Origin: Mesorhizobium muleiense
GTDB lineage: Bacteria > Pseudomonadota > Alphaproteobacteria > Rhizobiales > Rhizobiaceae
Direction: 5' to 3'
Assembly: GCF_900099905.1 (NCBI RefSeq)
Contig: NZ_FNEE01000037.1
Location: 1-43,123 of the forward strand
DNA length: 43,123 bases
The notes under the pieces are model-generated. The model was not told the origin of the DNA, searched no databases, and saw only the letters and a program-made list of their open reading frames with translations. Positions 36,350 to 43,123 of the stretch are shown here, one piece after another. A program made the position numbers and the translations under genes. Numbering within the stretch: position 1 is the first letter of the stretch; each line of letters begins with the position of its first letter.

Positions 36350-36602
36350 ATGCGACGGTGAAGCTTGCGCCTCAAACGTGGCCTGTGCGCAGCTGGAGCT
36401 TCACCGACCTGGCCCTCGACCGAGCAACGTGAAGCGCGACTTGCGTTCTCGGGTCCCGCTACCATATGTAAAAAGACATACCTGCCATGCATCGCCGCCT
36501 GCGGCGTTTTGGTCCGATTGGCCTGTTGACAACTTGCCAAATAATCGTACCCTCAGTGCAACGCGCTGCACGAACGTATTTACTTCATTTTAACGCTGTG
36601 CC
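36350..36602. promoter_or_regulatory. Promoter region of the PLD gene with a 10-bp inverted repeat
   Basis: Just upstream of the PLD gene start, CGGTGAAGCT (36356-36365) and AGCTTCACCG (36397-36406) form a perfect 10-bp inverted repeat, with TGCGC/GCGCA (36366-36370/36387-36391) pairing inside it. It could be an operator or a 5' UTR hairpin for the PLD mRNA. The rest of the interval holds no supported gene. Confidence 0.45.
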
Positions 36603-36638
36603 ATAAAAAAGGCAGACGGTGATTCCACCGCCTGCCTT
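36603..36638 (-). terminator. Intrinsic terminator of the ubiquitin-like module
   Basis: On the minus strand AAGGCAG-G-CGGTG pairs with CACCG-T-CTGCCTT across a four-base loop, and the stem runs into TTTTTT. This is a textbook rho-independent terminator for transcription arriving from the operon at 36874-40801. It separates that operon from the PLD gene. Confidence 0.88.
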
Positions 36639-36873
36639 CTGTTTGTGCGTACCTGCGGACGTGGCGCCGTAAGACTGCCCAGACCACAGGTCCGTACCGT
36701 TGCAAGTCGGTTCTAGTGCCCCAAGGCTCCATTGACAAGCCACAGGCTAGTTGCCGGCGGCGCGCGCACACGGAAATGATCCGTTGCGTGCCCGTTCCGG
36801 CCAACCATAGGAACCGACACAGATGCCTGCAAAACTGACCTTTTCCCCGTGGGCAACGGGGACATGGCGCTGA
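36639..36873. other. Spacer between terminator and last gene of the module
   Basis: A 50-codon minus-strand frame starts eight bases after the TM-protein stop (36865 to 36713) but has no domain resemblance and does not look like a beta-grasp protein. No other gene is supported. Confidence 0.3.
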
Positions 36874-37455
36874 TCAACCTCGACAACAAGCGAAATCGGG
36901 CTTGTAGTAGATGATTGCGGCCGCGGCGGCGATGGTCAGCAGATTGAGCACGATGCCATAGGGCTTCAGCGCCAGGAGATTGCGGTAATAGCCGTAGGCG
37001 ATGTTCTCGTTGAAAAGAATCCGAAATTTCTCGGTGTCGCGGGTGTTCTCGCGCAGCCAGTTGTAGCACTGCACATAGAACGCAGCCGCTTCGTCGGGGT
37101 CCTCGACTTCCATGTCGCGCGTCGGCGCCGGCTGCTCGAGCTGCTTGGCGAGGAATTTGCGGTAGCGGTCCTTGGTCCGCTCGTCGAGTGTCTTATCCAG
37201 GTGGTTCAGTTCGCGATTTTCCGGTCTCCCGCCGGTCGTCGCGAACAGCTGTCTCTCCTTCCTCTTGCCCAGGCGGCGGGCCACATTCGAGGCAGCGAAG
37301 AACAGGACCATGACGGCGAGACCGATGATGGCCTCGGGGAGGCTCGGCTGAACCCAGTTGAAGGCCAGCACAATCAGGACAATGACCGGGGCAATCGCCA
37401 GAGCTGCCGGCGCGAGGCGCGCCTTGATGGAGTAGGCGTCGAGGTAATCGTTCAT
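36874..37455 (-). CDS. Three-TM membrane protein of the ubiquitin-like module
   Basis: A 193-residue protein with two N-terminal TM segments (about residues 14-34 and 40-57), a soluble charged middle of about 100 residues (LDERTKDRYRKFLAKQLEQP), and one C-terminal TM segment (166-184, GIVLNLLTIAAAAAIIYY). The ATG overlaps the E1-JAB stop as ATGA when the upstream frameshift is corrected, and AGGA lies six bases before it. As sequenced, its frame is continuous with the E1-JAB frame. The family is not recognised. It could be the membrane-acting effector or anchor of the module. Confidence 0.7.
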   Translation of the reverse strand: MNDYLDAYSIKARLAPAALAIAPVIVLIVLAFNWVQPSLPEAIIGLAVMVLFFAASNVARRLGKRKERQLFATTGGRPENRELNHLDKTLDERTKDRYRKFLAKQLEQPAPTRDMEVEDPDEAAAFYVQCYNWLRENTRDTEKFRILFNENIAYGYYRNLLALKPYGIVLNLLTIAAAAAIIYYKPDFACCRG

Positions 37456-38739
37456 GGCGCGTCCTGATGCATGATGGCATGGTACGTGGCTGGAGTGGCA
37501 ATGAGAAAGGATGGCCGGCGGCGCTCGCTCCACGGCGACCTGCTTGGCCGTCTTGCGGTCGGTGGGCGAGGGACCTTGTTCGGCGAGGTGGCTGTGCCAG
37601 GTACCCACATCAAGCAGCGAGCGGCCGCTTTCCTCGAAACGGGCATCGATCCGATTCTTCATGCCCTTCGTTCCAAGCACGAACAGCGTCGGCGTCCTCA
37701 CGCTGTCTTCTGGCGCCTCGATCAGGTCGACCACCGTGACAGTCTTCATGAGAGAACTGCAGGAGCCGATCAGAAGGCCTCCCGTCTCGACATTGGGAAA
37801 CCGCGCGGTCTCTTCGCGGATCATGCCGGCGACGTGCGACGACAGACGCAAAGTCCATTCGCTGCCCTCGACCGGGATTTCCAGGAATTTTGACACGGAG
37901 AGGCGGCGCCAACTTGTCGATGGGCTATCGGGCTCTGCCACCCCCACGACCAGTTCTCCGCCATCGGCATTGGCGCCGGCGAGGCGCATGAGTTCCTCGG
38001 TGGCCATGGCGGTCATCGCCGAAAGGCGCGCGTCGGTCATCGGCATAGTCATGGAGCCGCAGCCTTCCCCGATCTGAATTTGCGTCAGCCCGAACTCGGG
38101 ATCGAACAACAATGTCCGTTCATAAGGCGTCACGGTCGCGGACAGCACCGCCTGCAGGTCGGCGAGGCTCGGATTGCGGTTGCTTCCCTTATGAAATACG
38201 AAACCGCCACGGCCGCGCCCGAAAAGGGCGATCTCCGCCATGCGTGCCGGCAGCTCGGCAGGGCTCACCATTGACAGGGCATCGCGCACCAGGCTCGATG
38301 CGGTCGTGTTGAGCAGCGTGCCGGTCCCGGGCGGCGAAATCAGCAGGCGATTGTCCGCACGCTTCAGGCCCCTAACCACGTCAATCAGATGGGCTTCCGG
38401 TTTCTGCCCGAGCAGGGCCAGCTCGTCAGACAGTTCAAACGCCTTCGGCCACGGCAGGGGTGGCCGCACGAGGGCGTGCCGGGCCATGTTGTGGGGCCGC
38501 AGCTCGTTGCTGTCGGAGACGGCCAAGATCTGGGCGCCGGCACGGGCCAGATGCAGAGCGGTTTTCGATCCGACGCTGCCGCAGCCAACCAGGCTGAATG
38601 GCGGATAAGAGGGAGCTGCCGACACGGCGCGGAGAAGCGCGGGCGTCGTGCGACCCAGTTGCTCCATGGCAACGGCGGCTCTCGCGTTGGGCCCTTCGAA
38701 CAGCGAGGCCCGCTTCTGCGGAGCCGTGATTTCAATCAA
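37452..38739 (-). CDS. E1-like adenylyltransferase fused to JAB/JAMM isopeptidase
   Basis: A two-domain protein of about 429 residues. Residues about 45-260 are a ThiF/E1 fold: nucleotide loop SLVGCGSVGSKTALHLARAG, acidic contact VSDSNELRPHNMARH, and a late GEGCGSM (C227, candidate thioester Cys). Residues about 297-405 are a JAB metalloisopeptidase: Glu in VETGGLLIG (E318) and WHSHLAEQGPSPTD (H382, H384, S391, D394). The start is TTG at 38739, overlapping the E2 gene by eight bases. Near 37525 an indel moves the frame; the natural end RRRPSFLIATPATYHAIMHQ stops at 37452 in another frame. As sequenced, translation continues into the TM protein, giving a 621-residue fusion. E1 would activate a ubiquitin-like protein, and JAB would process or remove it. 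Confidence 0.85.
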
Positions 38740-39688
38740 GAAGCAACTCGATCGTCGACGCCCGCCCGATCAGCCGAAAAGGTCGCCGCACGCCAAACAA
38801 AACGGCGATCGGGAAGGTCGCGTCATCGGTTTTGCCCGCCCAGCGCCGCTGGAGCCTGTCGAGGAATTTCGCAAACTCAACGCCGCAGCCGAAGGCCTCA
38901 GCGCGTTGTGCCAAGTCGTCAAGGTTCGCTACCGTCTCAGGCAGCACCGCACTTGTGATGGCGCCATTTGGCGGCCAGATCAGCACCGTCGCGGTGATGC
39001 CGCTGTAGCGTCCTTCGCTTTCGGCCTCAAAGGGGAAAGCAGACATGTTGCCGACGGCAGCGGCAAATTCATTGTGCGCCGAGAGGGTGTAGGACCTTTT
39101 GCCAGCGAGATCCTTGCCCTTCATGAATTTGGTAGCAAGCCATACCGAGCCGGACTTGTCGGTGATCTGGCTTCGGGCGAAGTCCGCATCGATAATAAGC
39201 CGGTCCGGCAGGCCTTGGCGCATCACGGGTTCCCAGCCATGATCCGGATCCATCAAGGTGCCAATTGCTGCGCGACCGAGCCAAACGCCCATCTGGTTGA
39301 CGATGGCCCCGATGCCGAGTTCGATCAGGCCGTGCTGATTGAAATATTCGTCCTGGTTGCCATCCACAAGACAGGGGGTTGGACACACGTTTTCCGAGCC
39401 GGGCGTCAGATGGTGCAGGTTGCGCGGAAAGCCCTTGCGCAGGGTGAAGGTGGGGCACCGCCACGGGTAGTCAGCGCCAAGCAGGACCTCAACGCGTTCG
39501 ACCGGCAGGACGCCGTTAGGGGCGGTGCCCTTGGCGTGCCAGTGCGTTGGCATCTCCACGGCCAGATCAAGGAACAGGGTCGCCACGTCGTCACCGACGG
39601 CGATCAGGCCACAGCGCTGGCATTGCGGAATCTCTGTTGCGACACGCAGAAAGTGTTCCGCGTGCCGCTTCATGTCTGCCGAGGCCAT
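38732..39688 (-). CDS. E2/UBC-family protein (ubiquitin-conjugating-like)
   Basis: A 318-residue protein with an N-terminal UBC-like fold. VEVLLGADYPWRCPTFTLRK and FPRNLHHLTPGSENV are the E2 strand and loop region, and VCPTPCLVDGNQDEYFNQHG carries the expected catalytic Cys106 (C102 nearby). GVWLGRAAIGTLMDPDHGWE follows, as in long prokaryotic E2 families. A further C-terminal region of about 170 residues is of unknown fold. It starts three bases after the MBL stop and ends inside the E1 start. It would take the ubiquitin-like protein from E1 as a thioester; the target is unknown. Confidence 0.88.
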   Translation of the reverse strand: MASADMKRHAEHFLRVATEIPQCQRCGLIAVGDDVATLFLDLAVEMPTHWHAKGTAPNGVLPVERVEVLLGADYPWRCPTFTLRKGFPRNLHHLTPGSENVCPTPCLVDGNQDEYFNQHGLIELGIGAIVNQMGVWLGRAAIGTLMDPDHGWEPVMRQGLPDRLIIDADFARSQITDKSGSVWLATKFMKGKDLAGKRSYTLSAHNEFAAAVGNMSAFPFEAESEGRYSGITATVLIWPPNGAITSAVLPETVANLDDLAQRAEAFGCGVEFAKFLDRLQRRWAGKTDDATFPIAVLFGVRRPFRLIGRASTIELLLD

Positions 39689-39691
39689 GGC

Positions 39692-40801
39692 TCAGCCGTG
39701 GGATCTGGGCGTCGTCGTCACTCCGGTCACGCCGGCGATCGAGGCGGCCTTTTTCGGGGTCAGCGCCAGCTGCTTGGATGTGCCGACGCCGGTGATGTTG
39801 AACTCGACCGGCCCGTCGTGCTCATCGGCATACTCGGTCGTGCAGATGAAGCGTTCGGCCGAGGTGATCGAGACATATTCCCGCTTGGCCCGCTCATGAG
39901 GCGGGTTGTCGTCGTCCTTTTTGATGGGCTTGCAGGAGGCGACGATGATGGCGCCGTCACGGGTCTGGGAGAGTGCGTTCCTGGCGTCCTCGGACACCTT
40001 GACCTTCTCGCCCATCTCGGACCAGCGGTCGTGGCTCAGGGTGCGCCAGGAGCAGTGGTGCGGCGTCTCCATGACATCGTAGCTGAGCCAGTCCTTGTTA
40101 CTGTCCTTGTGGCGCTGCCACAGCCGGTCCCAGATGGAGACGTCCGCGTCGCCACCGGTCAGGAAGCGGCAGCGGTCGGCCACGCCGTCGCCGGCGATGG
40201 AGAACCGCACGATCGCCGAGGAGTTGTTCTTCTCGAGGACTTCGATCAGCTCCTTGTCGTCTTCGTCGACGTACATCGGCGCCAGCAGGCGGCCTTCGAA
40301 CTGGCCCGTGTTCACGCGGTCAGCTGCGGTCAGCAGGCCGTCCTGCTTGACCGGGATGTCCGTGAGATCATCGGTCTTGCCGTCTTTATCCTCACCGAGG
40401 ATCAGGATGCGGTCGCCTGAACCGGTGCCGGTCAGGCCCTTCTCTTTGAACAGCGCGACCCGGCGCCGCGCTTCGGTGGCCCACGCCTTGGCCTCGTCGC
40501 AGAGCTTGTGCTGCTTGCTGGCGCGCCGGAACACGATCGGCGACGACCACATTTCGCGGATCAGGATGAGGTTCTCGTCACCCTCCGGGAAATCCTCGGG
40601 CGGGCCGAGGTGGAAATGCGTCGTGAGCCCGGTCACGTGGTCGGAATCCGGGTGCGAGAGCAGGAAGGCGTCGACGTAGAGCCGGCCCTTGTCGTCGCGG
40701 GAGAGGCGCCTCTTGAGATCCTGGGCAACGTCGTAGGTGTCGTCCTCGGGATCGTCGGCGGCGGCGCGGATGTTGATGTCGACGAGGATCGTTTGCCGAG
40801 C
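39692..40801 (-). CDS. Metallo-beta-lactamase-fold hydrolase of the ubiquitin-like module, 5' end unresolved
   Basis: The frame reads ARQTILVDINIRAAADDPED, then FLLSHPDSDHVTGLTTHFHL with the zinc motif HPDSDH, then FSIAGDGVADRCRFLTGGDA with the third-ligand region, and ETPHHCSWRTLSHDRWSEMG with a later histidine cluster. It ends TGVTTTPRSHG. No ATG, GTG or TTG occurs between the zinc motif (GTG at 40636 would cut into it) and the upstream stop at 40871, so the native N-terminus of about 10-25 residues is missing or frameshifted. First gene of the module, with E2 three bases downstream. MBL genes are known companions of some E1/E2/JAB sets. Substrate unknown. Confidence 0.75.
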   Translation of the reverse strand, partial: ARQTILVDINIRAAADDPEDDTYDVAQDLKRRLSRDDKGRLYVDAFLLSHPDSDHVTGLTTHFHLGPPEDFPEGDENLILIREMWSSPIVFRRASKQHKLCDEAKAWATEARRRVALFKEKGLTGTGSGDRILILGEDKDGKTDDLTDIPVKQDGLLTAADRVNTGQFEGRLLAPMYVDEDDKELIEVLEKNNSSAIVRFSIAGDGVADRCRFLTGGDADVSIWDRLWQRHKDSNKDWLSYDVMETPHHCSWRTLSHDRWSEMGEKVKVSEDARNALSQTRDGAIIVASCKPIKKDDDNPPHERAKREYVSITSAERFICTTEYADEHDGPVEFNITGVGTSKQLALTPKKAASIAGVTGVTTTPRSHG

Positions 40802-40965
40802 TAACCCATGGAAAGCTTGCGGCCCTCGGCATCCTCGCCGCCGTGCATGCGGGCTACCTGATCTTCGGCGTCACCAAGCGAGCCACGCTTGACGCCTCGA
40901 AGGCATATGCCCGCCAACTCACCCTCAGCTGCGAGACGCTGATGGTGCAGATGAAATCGGCCTGA
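40792..40965 (+). pseudogene. C-terminal remnant of an unidentified plus-strand gene
   Basis: The plus strand reads FAELTHGKLAALGILAAVHA and ends KSA with a TGA at 40963-40965. It looks like the end of a small protein with one hydrophobic segment and has no start. It meets the truncated 5' end of the MBL gene, so this is a likely recombination junction. I do not recognise the family. Confidence 0.3.
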
Positions 40966-40980
40966 GCTGCAACGTTCCCT

Positions 40981-41886
40981 GTGGCGCGCACGAGTGTCGC
41001 CAAGCTGTACAGGTTCAGGTTTTTGAGCCAAGCTGGTGCGGAAATTGAAAGCCTGCCCGTGACCGACCGCGAAATCCACCTTTACCTCGATGACAGCGGC
41101 AGCCGTGAGCCAGACCGAGAGCCCAGAGAGAAGCGCCGGGACGAAATGGATTATTTCGCCCTCGGCGGCATCCTCATCAACGAGGAAGACGTCGATGAGC
41201 TCTATGCCCGCCACAAGGCCTTCTGCCAGAAGCACGGCATCACCTACCCGCTCCACTCCTGGGCGATCCGGGGCGGCCGTGGCGACTTCGGCTGGCTGAA
41301 GAAGCCGGAGTCCGCTTTTGAATTCCTGGGAGACTTGCAGGGGATGCTGCTTGGGCTGCCCGTGATCGGCATCGCCGCGGTCATCGACCGACCGGGCTAT
41401 GTTGCCCGCTACCGCGACCGGTACCGGGACCAGCTCTGGTTCATGTGCAAGACCGCCTACTGCATCCTGATCGAGCGCGCCGCCAAATATGCCCGCAGCC
41501 AGGACCGCAAGCTGCGCGTGTTCTTCGAGCGCGCCGGCAAAGCCGAGGACCGCGACCTGGTGGCCTACACGCGGATCCTGAAGACGCAGGGGATGCCGTT
41601 CGACGGCGCCAACTCCGCCAGCTACGGGTCGTTAACTGCCGAGGAGTTCAGGGACATCGTGCGCGGGGAGCCCCGCGGCAGAACCAAAGCCACGCCGATG
41701 TTGCAGATCGCCGATCTCTACCTCTATCCGATGGCCAAGGGCGGCTATGACCCGTCCTACCGGCCCTACAGGGCCCTGATGGACCACAAGCGTCTCATCG
41801 ACGCGCACCTGCAGCCCGAGGACCTGGCATCCTGCGGCATCAAATACAGCTGCTTTGAACGGATAAAAAACAAAGACCCGGACTAG
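40981..41886 (+). CDS. DUF3800-family protein
   Basis: A DUF3800 protein (RNase H-like fold) of about 301 residues. The conserved N-terminal EIHLYLDDSGSREPD carries the acidic pair (D37, D38), followed by YFALGGILINEEDVDELYAR and, near the end, LQIADLYLYPMAKGGYDPSY. A start at GTG 40981 is listed; GTG 41059, just ahead of TDREIHLYLDDSG, would be closer to the usual family N-terminus. It begins 16 bp after the stop of a gene remnant, and a terminator overlaps its end. Members are often found in mobile and defence regions; the biochemical activity is not established. Confidence 0.85.
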   Translation: MARTSVAKLYRFRFLSQAGAEIESLPVTDREIHLYLDDSGSREPDREPREKRRDEMDYFALGGILINEEDVDELYARHKAFCQKHGITYPLHSWAIRGGRGDFGWLKKPESAFEFLGDLQGMLLGLPVIGIAAVIDRPGYVARYRDRYRDQLWFMCKTAYCILIERAAKYARSQDRKLRVFFERAGKAEDRDLVAYTRILKTQGMPFDGANSASYGSLTAEEFRDIVRGEPRGRTKATPMLQIADLYLYPMAKGGYDPSYRPYRALMDHKRLIDAHLQPEDLASCGIKYSCFERIKNKDPD

Positions 41887-41901
41887 CCGGGCCTTCGTTT
41901 T
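41877..41901 (+). terminator. Terminator of the DUF3800 gene
   Basis: CCCGG pairs with CCGGG over the stop codon (CCCGG-ACTAG-CCGGG), extended by outer pairs, and is followed by CCTTCGTTTT. It is a short but typical intrinsic terminator placed at the gene end. Confidence 0.7.
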
Positions 41902-42235
41902 GAAAAGTTCGGCTGGCGCCTGGCGCCAACCCCGGAGCGATGCTCACGCCCAAAGTATGGGTATTGACGCTCTCTTTGTCAACACCCCGGGTGAACCTCT
42001 GGTCGGGGGGTCCCTATCTTATCACTTGCATATAGCACGGTTCGTCTGATCGGCACTTCATATTATCAAGTCCTCTTCTTTGGGTGCAGCGCGGTTCCCC
42101 GGCCCCTGAATCCAGGGACATAAGCCGGGCGAACCTTGAAACACCCTCCCCCTGAATGCAGAACCGTCCCCAATGCCCTTGCGTCATCACGGGAAACCAC
42201 CATATCTAGGCGCAGTTCATCACAGGGAGCCTCAG
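41902..42235 (+). promoter_or_regulatory. Promoter region of the HTH gene
   Basis: This AT-richer intergenic region contains TTGAC-N9-GTCAA at 41964-41982, a short inverted repeat, and a CATATAG -10-like element near 42027-42033. GGAG lies seven bases before the ATG at 42236. No gene is supported inside. Confidence 0.4.
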
Positions 42236-42718
42236 ATGGCCCAGCCAGAAACCGCCAAGGCAGACGTCGGCAAGCTACGCACCAACGAGAAGAAGTGGAC
42301 CAAGGCACTCATGGCCACGGGCTGGAGCGCTTTCCCCAACATCATCATCGAGAAGCAGCAGGCTCTCGGCCTCGATGCGCTCGACATGAACATCATCATC
42401 CACCTGGTCCAGTACTGGTGGCTGCCCGACAACCTTCCCCACCCCTCGGTCGAAACCATCGCCAAGGCGATCGGGGTGACGCCCCGCACCATTCAGAAAC
42501 GCATTGCCGCCCTCGAGGCCCTTAAACTTCTTGGCCGGGAGGAACGGCGCAACACGCCCAATGGCAGCATGACGAACCGCTATCATTTCGATGGCCTGAT
42601 CGAGGCCGCCAAGCCGTTTGCGCTGGAAAAGGCCGCCGAGATCAAGAAGGCGGCCGAGGAGAGATCGAACCGGTTGAAGCGTAAGAAGCCGCAGCTGGTC
42701 GTGGACAACGATGCATAG
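42236..42718 (+). CDS. Winged-helix DNA-binding protein of mobile-element type
   Basis: A 160-residue protein. Residues about 40-105 form a winged helix (ALDMNIIIHLVQYWWLPDN, HPSVETIAKAIGVTPRTIQK, RIAALEALKLLGREERRNT), and the C-terminus is a lysine/arginine-rich helix (KKAAEERSNRLKRKKPQL). GGGAG precedes the ATG at 42236. Proteins of this form are common in alphaproteobacterial integrative elements and prophages as regulators or replication-type factors. Next to it are a tRNA-like fragment and an IS, consistent with a mobile-element edge. Confidence 0.75.
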   Translation: MAQPETAKADVGKLRTNEKKWTKALMATGWSAFPNIIIEKQQALGLDALDMNIIIHLVQYWWLPDNLPHPSVETIAKAIGVTPRTIQKRIAALEALKLLGREERRNTPNGSMTNRYHFDGLIEAAKPFALEKAAEIKKAAEERSNRLKRKKPQLVVDNDA

Positions 42719-42724
42719 GCAGAT

Positions 42725-42764
42725 CGTGGCGTAGCTCAGAGGATAGAGCGCCTCGCTTTCGACC
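42725..42764 (+). pseudogene. 5' half of a tRNA gene
   Basis: The sequence fits the first half of a tRNA: a seven-base acceptor strand (CGTGGCG), TA at positions 8-9, a D-arm GCTC-AGAGGATA-GAGC, and the 5' side of an anticodon arm with loop CTTTCGA. The 3' side of the anticodon stem does not pair and the T-arm and acceptor 3' strand are absent. The gene seems cut by insertion or recombination, with the transposase remnant following. The amino-acid identity cannot be assigned. Confidence 0.5.
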
Positions 42765-42782
42765 TGGGTGGTGCGTGACACC

Positions 42783-42810
42783 GCTATCTAGGCATATGCG
42801 CTAAGATAGC
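42783..42810 (-). terminator. Hairpin at the end of the transposase gene
   Basis: GCTATCT and AGATAGC form a perfect 7-bp stem with a partly self-complementary interior (GGCATATGC). It overlaps the transposase stop at 42801-42803 and may be a terminator or part of the IS end. Confidence 0.4.
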
Positions 42811-43123
42811 TTTGGCATGGCCTGAAATTTGCGCTTTCGTGGTGGCTCACGCCATCGATGTCGCAAGGCACGGAGGTTTTGGCGCAGGATTGCCAAGGGG
42901 GGTTGAGTAAAGATGGCCGCGATCAGGGAGGCGACGATCTGGCGGCTGGCGCGCCACAGGAGCGGGCGCCCGTCGCTCAAGGGGGAGAGACACCAAACTC
43001 CTGCGAGAGGGGTTCGGTCACAAGCGCGATGAGGAAGTGGGCAAGAATCCAAGGCTTTGCGATCCTTGGGTCTTTGGCGGGGGGAGCGCGCAGTCCGATC
43101 AGGCTCTTGAGACGTTTGAAGGC
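42801..43123 (-). pseudogene. IS4-family transposase, C-terminal part, frameshifted
   Basis: From the window edge the minus strand reads AFKRLKSLIGLRAPPAKDPR, then AKPWILAHFLIALVTEPLSQ, the C-terminal region of IS4-type DDE transposases. At a run of five C near 42985 the frame shifts and continues LSDGRPLLWRASRQIVASLI, ending KRKFQAMPKLS at 42801. The catalytic DDE core lies outside the window. The element is partial here and may be inactive. Confidence 0.7.

Noticed and set aside
36713..36865. 50-codon frame after the TM gene as a possible ubiquitin-like modifier
   Set aside because: Too short for a beta-grasp fold, no glycine C-terminus, and no ribosome-binding site of note.
38648..40420. 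590-codon plus-strand frame opposite E2 and MBL genes
   Set aside because: The minus strand shows catalytic motifs and operon spacing; the plus frame has no recognisable domain.
36874..40801. Type II CBASS
   Set aside because: E1 and JAB are fused to each other and E2 is separate, whereas CBASS has an E1-E2 fusion with a CD-NTase and effector; no CD-NTase is present.
1..43123. CRISPR arrays, rRNA operons, intact tRNAs
   Set aside because: No regularly spaced repeats and no rRNA or full tRNA sequence were seen.

Overview
The window looks like a rhizobial alphaproteobacterial chromosome, most likely Mesorhizobium or a close relative. The reasons are the high GC content, a gltB-gltD pair of alphaproteobacterial type, a decayed NopD/XopD-type SUMO-protease effector, a remnant of a rhizobial plasmid-type HTH protein, and a long organosulfur operon. 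No sequence search was run, so the genus is inferred.

Layout. (1) 1-3023: end of gltB and complete gltD (glutamate synthase). (2) 3024-6915: debris, with a frameshifted outer-membrane barrel gene, a plasmid-type HTH remnant, and an M16-peptidase N-terminus abutting a broken methyltransferase. (3) 6916-17667, minus strand: a ten-gene sulfur-scavenging operon transcribed in the order FMN reductase (MsuE), dimethylsulfone monooxygenase (SfnG), a five-gene LIV-type ABC importer, SfnB-like acyl-CoA-dehydrogenase-fold enzyme, SsuD-like monooxygenase, FAD/NAD(P)-binding protein. (4) 18206-24753: accessory DNA with an amidohydrolase fragment, an intact S46 dipeptidyl-peptidase, the remnant of a C48 (Ulp1-type) type III effector, a small hypothetical gene, and the C-terminal part of a YegI-like kinase/helix-hairpin-helix protein. 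(5) 24983-31367, minus strand: a compact operon of an M4-like metallopeptidase, a metallo-beta-lactamase-fold (MBL) hydrolase, a patatin-like phospholipase, two small proteins and a DUF2235 alpha/beta hydrolase. (6) 31827-35024, plus strand, divergent from (5): a four-TM protein, a permuted papain-fold hydrolase, a HEPN-like protein and a coiled-coil membrane protein. (7) 35052-36349: a phospholipase-D-family protein. (8) 36874-40801, minus strand: a ubiquitin-like conjugation module of MBL hydrolase, E2, E1-JAB fusion and a three-TM protein, closed by a clear terminator. (9) 40981-43123: a DUF3800 gene, an HTH protein, a tRNA-like 5' half and a truncated IS4-family transposase.

Regions 5 to 9 look like a defence or conflict island. 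The strongest candidate systems are the E2/E1-JAB/MBL/TM module and the divergent metallopeptidase-MBL-patatin-DUF2235 / TM-papain-HEPN-coiled-coil cluster. Their functions are inferred from domains, not demonstrated.

Caveat: about ten genes carry single-base frameshifts, some in homopolymers and some inside otherwise healthy operons. Part of the apparent gene decay may be sequencing error; where a gene is whole apart from one or two indels this is stated.
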